NCBI GenBank assembly: GCA_012517645.1
Contig: JAAYUR010000330.1
Location: 1 to 15,822, forward strand
Source: Treponema sp.
Lineage (GTDB): Bacteria; Spirochaetota; Spirochaetia; Treponematales; UBA12059
Direction: 5' to 3'
DNA length: 15,822 nucleotides
Shown here: positions 7,343 through 13,810 of the stretch, piece after piece
Layout of the letters: the number at the start of each line of letters is the position of its first letter
Position numbering within the stretch: position 1 is the first letter of the stretch
Made by a program: the position numbers and the translations under genes
Notes under the pieces: model-generated
What the model saw: only the letters and a program-made list of their open reading frames with translations
Told to the model about the DNA's origin: nothing
Databases searched by the model: none

Positions 7343-8137
7343 ATGACTACATTGCCGAATAAGAAAGACGACACCATGCAGCTTAAGCTGGCGGTACTGA
7401 TCGACGCGGACAACACCCAGGCTTGGATCGTGGACGGTCTCCTGGCCGAGGTGGCCAAGTACGGGATCGCCAGCGTGAAGCGGATTTACGGAGACTGGAC
7501 CACCACTAACCTCCGGCACTGGAAGGACAAGCTTCTGGCCTACGCCATCCAGCCCATCCAGCAGTTCGCGTACACCAGCGGAAAGAACGCCACGGACTCG
7601 GCCATGATCATCGACGCCATGGACCTCTTGTACTCCGAGCGCCTGGACGGTTTCTGCGTGGTGACCTCCGACTCGGACTTCACCCGCCTGGCCGCCCGGC
7701 TCCGGGAATCCGGGAAGCTGGTCCTGGGCTTCGGGGAGAAGAAGACCCCCAAGCCCTTCGTGGCGGCCTGCGATAAGTTCATCTACACCGAGATCCTGCG
7801 GGAGGTGGACGAGGAGGCGGTTCCGGAGGGGGCCGCGCCCGGGAAGGTCAAGCCCGAGAAGGCCAAGGATGTGGTGGCCGCGGACTGGAAGAACGACCGG
7901 AAGCTCCAGGCCATGCTCCGGGCCGCGGTGGAGGACGCCGCGGACGAGTCCGGCTGGGCCTACCTGGGCCCCGTGGGGCAGTATGTGGCCAACCGACAGC
8001 CCGAGTTCGACCCCCGCAACTACGGCTTCCGCAAGCTCGGCGAGCTCATCCGCGCCTCCGGCTGGTTCGAGATCGACGAGCGCACGAACGCCGTGGATCC
8101 CGGGAAGCAGGTCTTCATCCGGTACAAGAAGAGGTGA
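7343..8137 (+). CDS. NYN-domain (PIN-like) nuclease with OST-HTH/LOTUS-like C-terminal domain
   Basis: Seen: 264 residues. The NYN fold (DUF88/LabA-like) spans residues 14-155 with the acidic active-site set: VLIDADN (Asp21, Asp23), TDSAMIID (Asp85, Asp91) and VVTSDSDF (Asp110, Asp112). A charged linker (about 156-180) leads to residues 185-264, with LRAAVEDAADESGWAYLGPVG, FDPRNYGFRKLGELI and a short beta-like end, the pattern of OST-HTH/LOTUS domains. Known: such proteins are usually Mg-dependent ribonucleases, with LOTUS domains binding RNA (including G-quadruplex RNA in some). GGAG seven bases before ATG 7343 sets the start; the previous gene ends two bases before. Inference: cotranscribed with the helicase pair and likely works in the same pathway. 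An alternative later start is ATG 7376. Confidence 0.9.
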   Translation: MTTLPNKKDDTMQLKLAVLIDADNTQAWIVDGLLAEVAKYGIASVKRIYGDWTTTNLRHWKDKLLAYAIQPIQQFAYTSGKNATDSAMIIDAMDLLYSERLDGFCVVTSDSDFTRLAARLRESGKLVLGFGEKKTPKPFVAACDKFIYTEILREVDEEAVPEGAAPGKVKPEKAKDVVAADWKNDRKLQAMLRAAVEDAADESGWAYLGPVGQYVANRQPEFDPRNYGFRKLGELIRASGWFEIDERTNAVDPGKQVFIRYKKR

Positions 8138-8240
8138 ACCGTGGACGGTCCTTGAATCGCTTTGAGGTTCCCGCTTGACCGTGAACCGAGGCCGAGCTCG
8201 GATGCCCGTTTTCGTCCACAGACCACGGGCCACCGTTCAC
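8134..8240. repeat. Short direct and inverted repeats in the convergent gap between NYN and XRE genes
   Basis: GTGAACCG occurs at 8134-8141 and again at 8181-8188, and a one-mismatch inverted copy lies at 8233-8240. ACGGTC (8145-8150) can pair with GACCGT (8177-8182). No T-run follows, so it is not a canonical intrinsic terminator, but this is where transcription of two converging genes must end. Confidence 0.3.
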
Positions 8241-8563
8241 TGCCCCCCGTCACCCCCCGCGTACTTACCCAGCATCTCCGCGGCCCATCGAACCAGGGCG
8301 GCCTTGGCCCAGCCGGGTTTGCCTTCGGGGCTGAGAAGCTCCTCCACGTCCCGGTCCGACATATACAGGCGGTAGGGCGGAACCTCCAAGGCTCGGGCCA
8401 GGCGCTCGACACATTCTATCGATGGAAACTTGCGGCCGCTCTCGATTTCCCCGACGTACCCGGGGGAGAGTTCCGCCCGTTCGGCCAGCATGAGTTGGGA
8501 GATCCCCAGGCGCCCTCGCTCTCGTTTGAGGTTCATGATGAATACAGCCTGGAGTTCCGCCAC
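8237..8563 (-). CDS. XRE-family helix-turn-helix transcriptional regulator
   Basis: Seen: 108 residues from GTG 8563, with AAGGGAGA (8578-8571) as ribosome site. Residues about 10-68 form a Cro/C1-type helix-turn-helix: MNLKRERGRLGISQLMLAERAELSPGYVGEIESG has the typical QxxLAExxxLSxGYVxxIExG spacing, then KFPSIECVERLARALEVPPYRLY. The remaining 40 residues have no recognised domain. Known: this class of small single-domain XRE proteins usually represses its own and neighbouring promoters as a dimer. A good promoter lies just upstream (8589-8617), back to back with the gene at 8646 and next to a perfect inverted repeat (8636-8656). Inference: autoregulation and control of the divergent gene. 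It converges with the NYN gene. Confidence 0.88.
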   Translation of the reverse strand: MAELQAVFIMNLKRERGRLGISQLMLAERAELSPGYVGEIESGRKFPSIECVERLARALEVPPYRLYMSDRDVEELLSPEGKPGWAKAALVRWAAEMLGKYAGGDGGQ

Positions 8564-8588
8564 GGGATCGTCTCCCTTCGGTGGAATG

Positions 8589-8617
8589 ATGCTAGCCCCG
8601 GGTCCCTAGCTTGACAA
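8589..8617 (-). promoter_or_regulatory. Sigma-70-like promoter of the XRE regulator
   Basis: On the minus strand TTGTCA (8617-8612), a 17-base spacer, and TAGCAT (8594-8589). Transcription would begin near 8582, leaving a leader of about 19 bases that just includes the ribosome site. On the plus strand the same bases read TTGACA (8611-8616), a perfect -35 pointing at the 8646 gene, but no matching -10 is seen at 8634-8639. Confidence 0.55.
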
Positions 8618-8635
8618 TTTGCTGATAGCGAGTCG

Positions 8636-8656
8636 ATCCTGGCTTATGGCCAGGAT
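8636..8656. promoter_or_regulatory. Perfect 8-bp inverted repeat, possible operator or start-codon hairpin
   Basis: ATCCTGGC (8636-8643) and GCCAGGAT (8649-8656) are separated by TTATG, whose ATG is the proposed start of the next gene. It could be the binding site of the adjacent XRE protein in DNA, or an RNA hairpin with the start codon in its loop. GATCCTGGC half-sites are common in this genome's coding regions, so chance must be considered. Confidence 0.4.
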
Positions 8657-8951
8657 TCGGTCTCCGAGCCCCCCGCGCACCTCGGCGGAAGCGCTTCGGG
8701 CCCTGCGGCTTCCGGACCTGGAGGCGTCCCTGGGGGGCCCCCGGGATTGCCGGGTCTGGGCCTCCGTCCGCCTGGGAAGGGACGGCAAGATTCTCCTGGA
8801 ACCTCTCAAGCCGAGCCGGTCGGAGACGCCGCCGGGCTATTCCGCCTGTCTGCGCCGATTCCTGCGGGTCCTGAGGCGAAACGGTTTTCCGGCGGAACTT
8901 GTGAATCCGAGGCGGGCCCGCCTCAAGGCGAACAGGTACCGAATCCTCTGA
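8646..8951 (+). CDS. Small basic protein of unknown function
   Basis: Seen: 101 residues from ATG 8646 (TTG 8619 is an alternative that would add nine). Third codon positions are mostly G/C as in the neighbours, which supports coding. It is Arg/Leu-rich and basic; features include VWASVRLGRDGKILLEPL near 36-53 and a C-terminal Arg/Lys-rich stretch, CLRRFLRVLRRNGFPAELVNPRRARLKANRYRIL. No signal peptide, membrane segment or known domain is recognised. No Shine-Dalgarno sequence precedes the start, which lies in the loop of an inverted repeat. It is divergent from the XRE regulator and its last 29 bases overlap the 3' end of the opposing hydrolase gene. Inference: a nucleic-acid-binding or toxin-like partner of the regulator is possible but not shown. 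Confidence 0.55.
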   Translation: MARIRSPSPPRTSAEALRALRLPDLEASLGGPRDCRVWASVRLGRDGKILLEPLKPSRSETPPGYSACLRRFLRVLRRNGFPAELVNPRRARLKANRYRIL

Positions 8952-9924
8952 GGCCGGCCAGGAAGCCGTACGCCGCCCGGGCCGTCTCCGCGGAACGCTC
9001 CGTCTGGGGATGATGGCCGCAGTCCTCCAGGGCCAGGAAGCCTCTCAGGTCGGGCAGACGGTCGACGAAGACGCGGGAGGACTCGAAGCGCAGAACCTCG
9101 TCCTTGCGCCCCCAGACCAGGAGGACGGGCACCTCGATCTTGTCCAGCCGATCCGCAAGGTCCGGGGCGGCCAGAGCGTGCCGGGTCGTGTCGCCCAAAG
9201 CATCCCGTCCCTCCGGGGTCAATAGACCGGCGATCGCCCACGCGGCGATGCCGGGATACGCGTACCGAGGATTCCGCACCACCCGGTTCCGGTAGAATCG
9301 CATGTATAGGCGCTCGGAAACCAGGTTCGTCCCGGCGCGGACGATCCGGTCCCCTCCCAGGGCCCAGCGGTCCAAGGGGTAGAAGGATTCGGCGAGGCCC
9401 GCGGGGGCCAGGAGGATCAGCCCCTCCACATGTTCCGGGTGGGCCAGGGTGTAGTCCAAGGCCAAGCGTCCGCCCAGGGAATGCCCGGCCAGGACTACCC
9501 TGTCCCTGCCCAGGGCTTCCCGGAACCCGTCCAGGATTCCGACGAACCATTCCGGAGTGTAGGGAGCCCGGGGCTTGTCGGAAGCTCCGGATCCGGGCAG
9601 GTCTGGAGAGACCAGACGCACGGTTGGGGCTCGGGGATCCGACTCCGCGACCTCGGCCGCTCGGCGTTCCAGCGCCCGGCCGAAGACCAGGCCCTCGGCC
9701 CCGGAGGCGGCCCAGCCGTGGATCCCCAGGACCAGGATGTCCGCGTCCTCGGGACCCTGGAGGAATGCATGGATCGAAATGCCCCGGACCCGGGCGCGGA
9801 TAGCGTCGGCCGAGGCCGGGTCCGGGTAGTCTTCCGGAGGGTGGAGGTTCCGGGGGCCGGTTGCGCAGGAGAGGAGGAGGGCCGCTTGGGCGACCAGGAT
9901 CAGTCGAAGACGTAGTGTCGCCAT
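8923..9924 (-). CDS. Alpha/beta-hydrolase lipoprotein
   Basis: Seen: 333 residues. N-terminal signal with LLLSC, lipobox cysteine Cys20. The alpha/beta-hydrolase signature is complete: oxyanion-hole HGW at 69-71, nucleophile elbow GHSLGG with Ser149, acid Asp275 in WGRKDE and His304 in CGHHPQTE. A cap region lies at about 175-255 (LDRWALGGDR to LADRL). Known: this family (BioH/MhpC-like) hydrolyses esters, epoxides or C-C bonds; substrate cannot be read from sequence. Inference: anchored on the outer side of the inner membrane. Its start overlaps the end of the metallo-beta-lactamase-fold gene by 25 bases, so the two are translationally coupled. The ribosome site GGAG is only two bases from ATG. 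Confidence 0.9.
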   Translation of the reverse strand: MATLRLRLILVAQAALLLSCATGPRNLHPPEDYPDPASADAIRARVRGISIHAFLQGPEDADILVLGIHGWAASGAEGLVFGRALERRAAEVAESDPRAPTVRLVSPDLPGSGASDKPRAPYTPEWFVGILDGFREALGRDRVVLAGHSLGGRLALDYTLAHPEHVEGLILLAPAGLAESFYPLDRWALGGDRIVRAGTNLVSERLYMRFYRNRVVRNPRYAYPGIAAWAIAGLLTPEGRDALGDTTRHALAAPDLADRLDKIEVPVLLVWGRKDEVLRFESSRVFVDRLPDLRGFLALEDCGHHPQTERSAETARAAYGFLAGLRGFGTCSP

Positions 9925-10760
9925 TGCTCCGAAAAACCCGCGAACCCGAGGTCCCGCGCCCGGTCAGCCTGGGAATCCGCGGAATCCTGGTAGTGCATGA
10001 GGTACATCCGGGCTTTCACCTCCGCCGGAAGGGCGGACAGCTCCTCCAGGGAGGCATGGACGCCGCCGGTGAACAATTGACCGTCGTGGAAGATCGCCTC
10101 GAACTTATAAGTCCGGTCCAAGGCCAGCACCATCTCGGGGTCGTAGCGGGTGTCGCTGGTGAAGAGGATGCGGTCGTCCAGGATCACCCCGTGGCTGAGC
10201 GCGGAGTCTCTCCAGGATCCGGCGTTGTCGGGAATGTGCTTGGTCCGGAAGAGGGTCAGCCGGAGGGAGCCGACTCGGGCCATGGAGAGCTGACGGTCCG
10301 CTCCGGGAATCCGCTTGGGCCTCACGGGCACCCAGAAGTCCTCGAATTCCAGGGACCGGTCGTCGTGCCGCTCGTTGTAGGCGCAGCCGCCCCGCAGGGA
10401 GGCGTTCCAGAGGAGGCGTTGGTAGGCCCGGGAGATGACGATGGTCGGTTTCTTTTTAGGGCCGTACCGATTCATGAGCATCACCTCTTCCAGACCGCCG
10501 ACGTGGTCCGCGTGGGAATGGGTGATCAGGAAGTTGTCGATCTTCGTTACCGGAAGGCCCAGGCGGGCGAGGGCTTCGGGGGTTCGGGTTCCGCAGTCGA
10601 CCAGCAGGTGGGTATCGCCCTTGGTGACCAGGAGGTTCGTCTGGTAATACTTCTTGGAAAAGGCGCTGCCCGCCCCGACGAAGAAGAGCCGCAGGCTTCC
10701 GTCGCTCGTAAGCGGAAGGGGCCGCTCCGCGCTCCACTCTTCCCGGGCCGAGATGTTCAT
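9900..10760 (-). CDS. Metallo-beta-lactamase-fold (MBL) hydrolase, RNase Z-like type
   Basis: Seen: 286 residues, no signal peptide, so cytoplasmic. MBL motifs: FFVGAGSAF and VDCG near 26-57, the metal site HSHADH at 81-86, His175 in TKHIPD, Asp203 in FTSDTRYD and His256 in MHYQD. The set of metal ligands is complete. Known: the superfamily hydrolyses phosphodiesters, lactones or thioesters; the FVGAGSAF opening and SDT motif recall the RNase Z/lactonase group, but the typical RNase Z exosite is not visible, so tRNA processing is not claimed. It is the first gene of a two-gene operon with the lipoprotein hydrolase. Start ATG 10760 has no Shine-Dalgarno sequence but lies about 1-2 bases after the predicted transcription start. 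ATG 10764 is in another frame. Confidence 0.88.
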   Translation of the reverse strand: MNISAREEWSAERPLPLTSDGSLRLFFVGAGSAFSKKYYQTNLLVTKGDTHLLVDCGTRTPEALARLGLPVTKIDNFLITHSHADHVGGLEEVMLMNRYGPKKKPTIVISRAYQRLLWNASLRGGCAYNERHDDRSLEFEDFWVPVRPKRIPGADRQLSMARVGSLRLTLFRTKHIPDNAGSWRDSALSHGVILDDRILFTSDTRYDPEMVLALDRTYKFEAIFHDGQLFTGGVHASLEELSALPAEVKARMYLMHYQDSADSQADRARDLGFAGFSEQWRHYVFD

Positions 10761-10767
10761 CCATGTA

Positions 10768-10797
10768 ACTATATCGCAGCGGCCGGGGGTATTTCAA
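10768..10797 (-). promoter_or_regulatory. Sigma-70-like promoter of the MBL/alpha-beta-hydrolase operon, predicted leaderless
   Basis: TTGAAA (10797-10792), an 18-base spacer, and TATAGT (10773-10768) on the minus strand. Transcription would begin near 10762, almost on the ATG at 10760. Confidence 0.6.
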
Positions 10798-10857
10798 TGA
10801 ACGGCGAGTAGGCGGATATGGTAGAGTACGAACTATCTCGTTCCGGGAGCAGCATCG

Positions 10858-11667
10858 ATGTCGCGGAAGAATTGGTTCATCACCGGCGCGTCCAAGGGGT
10901 TCGGGCGGATATGGGCGGAGGCGGCCCTGGCCCGGGGAGACCGGGTGGCGGCGGCCGTACGCAATCCGGAGACCCTGCGGGACCTCGCCGCCGCCTACGG
11001 GGAATCGATCCTGCCCCTGACCCTGGACGTTCGGGATCGGTCCGCGGCCTTCCGGGCCGTGGCCGAGGCCCGGACCCGGTTCGGACGGCTGGACGTGGTC
11101 GTGAACAACGCGGGGTACGGTCTGTTCGGAGCCGTGGAGGACGTGACGGAGGAACAGGCACGGGCCCAAATGGAGACGAACTTCTTCGGGACCCTATGGG
11201 TCACCCAGGCGGCCGTGCCGGTCCTGCGGGAACAGGGCGGGGGCCGCATCCTCCAGGTGACCAGCCTGGGGGGCGTCGTGTCCTTCCCCTTCCTGGGGCT
11301 CTACCACGCCTCCAAATGGGCCGTGGAAGGGATGAGCGAGTCCCTGGCCAAGGAGGTCGCCGGCTTCGGCATCCGGGTCACCCTGATCGAACCGGGACCC
11401 TTCGGCACGGACTGGCGGGGACCCTCGGCGGTGCATGTCCCGAAGTCGGCTCCCTACGAGGGCGCGGGACCCGTGGGGTCGGGCCTGAAGTCCGGGGATC
11501 CGAAGGCTACCGCCGCGGCTGTCCTGGCGGTAGCGGACTCCGAGGATCCGCCTCTGCGGATCTTCCTGGGGGCGGGGGTCGCGGAGCTCGCCCGGGCCGT
11601 CCATGCCGAACGCTGGAAGACCTGGGACGCCTGGGCCGAGGTGTCCCGGGCCGCCCAGGGAAACTGA
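10858..11667 (+). CDS. Short-chain dehydrogenase/reductase (SDR) oxidoreductase
   Basis: Seen: 269 residues. Classical SDR motifs: TGASKGFG cofactor motif at 9-16, acidic Asp57, NNAG at 83-86, Asn108, and the catalytic Ser136, Tyr149 and Lys153 (YHASK). Arg35 after the second strand (VRNPE) favours NADP(H) over NAD. The C-terminal part (about 195-269) is variable and sets substrate use, which is not recognisable. Known: NADP-dependent oxidation or reduction of alcohols and ketones, cytoplasmic. The start ATG is preceded by GGGAG seven bases upstream. It is divergent from the MBL gene across 97 bases. The following small gene begins 76 bases downstream and may be cotranscribed. Confidence 0.93.
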   Translation: MSRKNWFITGASKGFGRIWAEAALARGDRVAAAVRNPETLRDLAAAYGESILPLTLDVRDRSAAFRAVAEARTRFGRLDVVVNNAGYGLFGAVEDVTEEQARAQMETNFFGTLWVTQAAVPVLREQGGGRILQVTSLGGVVSFPFLGLYHASKWAVEGMSESLAKEVAGFGIRVTLIEPGPFGTDWRGPSAVHVPKSAPYEGAGPVGSGLKSGDPKATAAAVLAVADSEDPPLRIFLGAGVAELARAVHAERWKTWDAWAEVSRAAQGN

Positions 11668-11743
11668 GGCACCGGGGCGGTTCGGCGGCTCCGGCCGCGG
11701 TTCCGCGTCGGGGGAACGCCGGACAGCCGGACGAGGAGGCGAC

Positions 11744-12172
11744 ATGACCGAGGAAGCGGAAGCGTTCTGGCGGGACTACGAGCGGTCGACCGGGCAGATC
11801 GTGGAGGCCCGGGCGATGGGGCAATGGCTCGGTCCCGGAGCTCCCCGGGAAGGGGTATGGGGGATCCTGATCCTCACGGAAAGCACCTTCCACTTCATGG
11901 GGCGCAAGTCGGAGAACTGGCTGAAAGGCTTGTTTACCCTGAAGGGCCGAGGGGAGGAGGAAGCGGTGGAGTTCCGGGTGCCCCGGGAGAACCTGCGTTC
12001 CCTGGAGGAGCCGAGACAGGGGTGGCTGACCCGCTTGCTGGGTGCGTCCTTTCCGGAGGTGGCCCTGACCTGGACAACGGCCGGGGGGGCGGACCCCGGC
12101 CGGGGGGTGTTCAACGTGGACGACCAGCAGGGGTTCCTGGAAAAGCTCAGGTCCGCAGCCGGCCGGAGCTAG
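11744..12172 (+). CDS. Small cytoplasmic protein of unknown function, possibly PH/GRAM-like
   Basis: Seen: 142 residues, no signal or membrane segment. Start ATG 11744 is set by GAGGAGG a few bases upstream; the frame is open further upstream, but that part overlaps the SDR end. An acidic helix-like N-terminus (TEEAEAFWRDYERSTG) is followed by alternating beta-like strands: GVWGILILTESTFHFMG, VEFRVPRENLRSLE, FPEVALTWTTAGG, FNVDDQQGFLEKL. This pattern of strands ending in a helix resembles a PH/GRAM-like fold, as an inference from pattern only. Third-position bias supports real coding. No motif identifies a function. It ends in TAG, with the terminator hairpin 18 bases later. Confidence 0.75.
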   Translation: MTEEAEAFWRDYERSTGQIVEARAMGQWLGPGAPREGVWGILILTESTFHFMGRKSENWLKGLFTLKGRGEEEAVEFRVPRENLRSLEEPRQGWLTRLLGASFPEVALTWTTAGGADPGRGVFNVDDQQGFLEKLRSAAGRS

Positions 12173-12189
12173 CGGGGAGCGCCCCCGTC

Positions 12190-12209
12190 GGCGGATTTAA
12201 AAATCCGCC
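12190..12209 (+). terminator. Candidate intrinsic terminator hairpin after the 11744 gene
   Basis: GGCGGATTT (12190-12198) and AAATCCGCC (12201-12209) are a perfect 9-bp inverted repeat with a two-base spacer, followed by TTT and an AT-rich stretch. The T-run is short, so efficiency is uncertain. It separates the SDR unit from the M23 operon. Confidence 0.6.
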
Positions 12210-12234
12210 TTTGAGCTAATTTCAAAAGCTGCCT

Positions 12235-12264
12235 TTGACAAACCGATAATCTAGGTGTTAAACT
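12235..12264 (+). promoter_or_regulatory. Promoter of the M23-bactofilin-yaaR-PSP1 operon
   Basis: A perfect -35 TTGACA (12235-12240), an 18-base spacer, and TAAACT (12259-12264) as -10, in an AT-rich island unusual for this window. Transcription would begin near 12271, 32 bases before the GTG start. Confidence 0.65.
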
Positions 12265-12302
12265 GATCCGATAGCTATCTTCGCGATTCTCAAGGAGCGC
12301 GG

Positions 12303-13331
12303 GTGTCGACTCTAAAACGATATAAGAAGCTGGAGAATACTCTGGTTCAACGGCTTGTAGCCGCCATGACCCGCGCGGCTTCCGCTTCCCGAGATTTCTT
12401 CCGGCGCTTCATGAAGGCGGGCCGACAAAAGCTTACCATCATGTTGGTCCCCCACACGGAAAAGCGCATTCTGAACCTCCAGCTCAGCTTTTTCGGCCTG
12501 GCGGGCATCCTCCTGGCCATAGGGGTGATCCTGTCCGTGTCCGTGTACGCGACCTCCCGTTTCGGCAGCACCGCCCGTCTTCTGTCCGGAAAGGTCTCGG
12601 ATCTCCGTTCCACCCAAGCGGACCTGGACGCCGTCCGGGACGAGACGACGACCCTGATCAAGGCGGCCCGCAACTTCGAGGCCGCCCTGTCCTCCACCCT
12701 CTCCCGCATCGGCATCCAGCCCTCCTCGTCCTCCACCGGGGACCGGGACGGCGACCTGGCGGCCTTCTTCGACGTGGAGGAGGCGGGGCGGGGCTCCCTA
12801 CGGGAGGTGGGGGAGATCCGCAAGGTCACCCGCTACCTGGAGAAGACGGTCAGCGCGGTCAAGGAGCTGGGCGGCGTCGTGTCCTCCCAGAGCGAGGTCC
12901 TCTCGGAGATCCCGAACCTGTGGCCCGTGAAGGGCGGGATCGGCCACATCTCCATGTACTACGGCCAGAACGAGAACCCCTTCTACGGGTCTTGGTATCT
13001 GCACAAGGGACTGGATATTTCCACCTTCCGGATGGGCGACCCCGTCGTGGCCACCGCGGACGGCAAGGTGGCCAACATCGGGTACGATCCCAGCTACGGC
13101 AACAACATCATCCTGGAGCATAAGCACGGGTTCTTCACTCGCTATGCCCACCTCCAGTCCGTCCGGGTCCAGAAGGGCCAGAAGGTCCAGCAGGGCCAGG
13201 TCATCGGCTATCTGGGCAACACGGGGCTCACCACGGGTCCCCACCTCCACTACGAGGTCCACCTGGGCACCGAGACCATCGACCCCCTGCGATTCCTGAA
13301 CATCCGTTCCAGCTCCGCGTTGACGCAGTAA
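12303..13331 (+). CDS. Membrane-anchored M23 family peptidoglycan metallopeptidase
   Basis: Seen: 342 residues. GTG 12303 with AAGGAG five bases upstream. A basic cytoplasmic head (1-58) includes MLVPHTEKRILNLQLS; one membrane segment spans about 59-83 (LAGILLAIGVILSVSVY). A coiled-coil-like and Ser-rich stretch follows (about 92-200), then the LytM domain (about 205-335) with zinc ligands His234 and Asp238 (HKGLD) and His316, and active-site His283 and His314 (GPHLHYEVH). The catalytic set is complete, so the enzyme should be active. Known: M23 enzymes cut peptide cross-links in peptidoglycan. It faces the periplasm. The bactofilin gene follows by 23 bases; in several bacteria such pairs set cell shape. 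It ends in TAA. Confidence 0.95.
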   Translation: MSTLKRYKKLENTLVQRLVAAMTRAASASRDFFRRFMKAGRQKLTIMLVPHTEKRILNLQLSFFGLAGILLAIGVILSVSVYATSRFGSTARLLSGKVSDLRSTQADLDAVRDETTTLIKAARNFEAALSSTLSRIGIQPSSSSTGDRDGDLAAFFDVEEAGRGSLREVGEIRKVTRYLEKTVSAVKELGGVVSSQSEVLSEIPNLWPVKGGIGHISMYYGQNENPFYGSWYLHKGLDISTFRMGDPVVATADGKVANIGYDPSYGNNIILEHKHGFFTRYAHLQSVRVQKGQKVQQGQVIGYLGNTGLTTGPHLHYEVHLGTETIDPLRFLNIRSSSALTQ

Positions 13332-13354
13332 GCGGCCCCGGTTAGGATACCTCC

Positions 13355-13810
13355 ATGGCGAACCTCCGTGACTCCCTGGTGAACTCCCTTGTCGGCGCGG
13401 GAAGCACGCTTCGGGGGGATCTGGTGGTGGACGGGCTTCTCCGGGTGGACGGGGACGTGGTCGGAGCCATCCGGTCCACCGGGAAGGTCGTGATCGGCCA
13501 GGGCGGGCGCTGCGAGTCCTCGATCCAGGCCCGGTCCGCCATCATCGGGGGCTTGGTCAAGGGGGACGTCTGCGTCACCGAACGGCTCTCGGTCCTGGAC
13601 GGGGCGGTAATCGTAGGAAACGTCTTCGCCCCTCGGCTGGATTCGGAGGGCGAGATCGTCATCCACGGGGACGTGGAGGTGAGCGGGACGGGCGAGAAGG
13701 CCGAGGACGCCCTCCTGGACTTCCAGGCTCGGCACGGGACCCGGGTTCCCCCGTCGGACCCCGTCGATCCCCGCAGGGGTTCGGGGACCGAAGGCGCATG
13801 GCGAAGATAG
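13355..13810 (+). CDS. Bactofilin
   Basis: Seen: 151 residues. Residues about 15-115 show the bactofilin (DUF583) repeat pattern of short beta-strands with Gly turns: GSTLRGDLVVDGLLRVDGDVVG, STGKVVIGQGG, ARSAIIGGLVKGDV, VTERLSVLDGAVIVG, GEIVIHGDVEVSG. A basic/Pro-rich tail follows. Known: these proteins form polymers of beta-helices at the membrane and position cell-wall enzymes. Inference: it scaffolds the M23 peptidase encoded just upstream. An AGGA ribosome site lies about seven bases before ATG 13355. The last 13 bases overlap yaaR. Confidence 0.94.
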   Translation: MANLRDSLVNSLVGAGSTLRGDLVVDGLLRVDGDVVGAIRSTGKVVIGQGGRCESSIQARSAIIGGLVKGDVCVTERLSVLDGAVIVGNVFAPRLDSEGEIVIHGDVEVSGTGEKAEDALLDFQARHGTRVPPSDPVDPRRGSGTEGAWRR

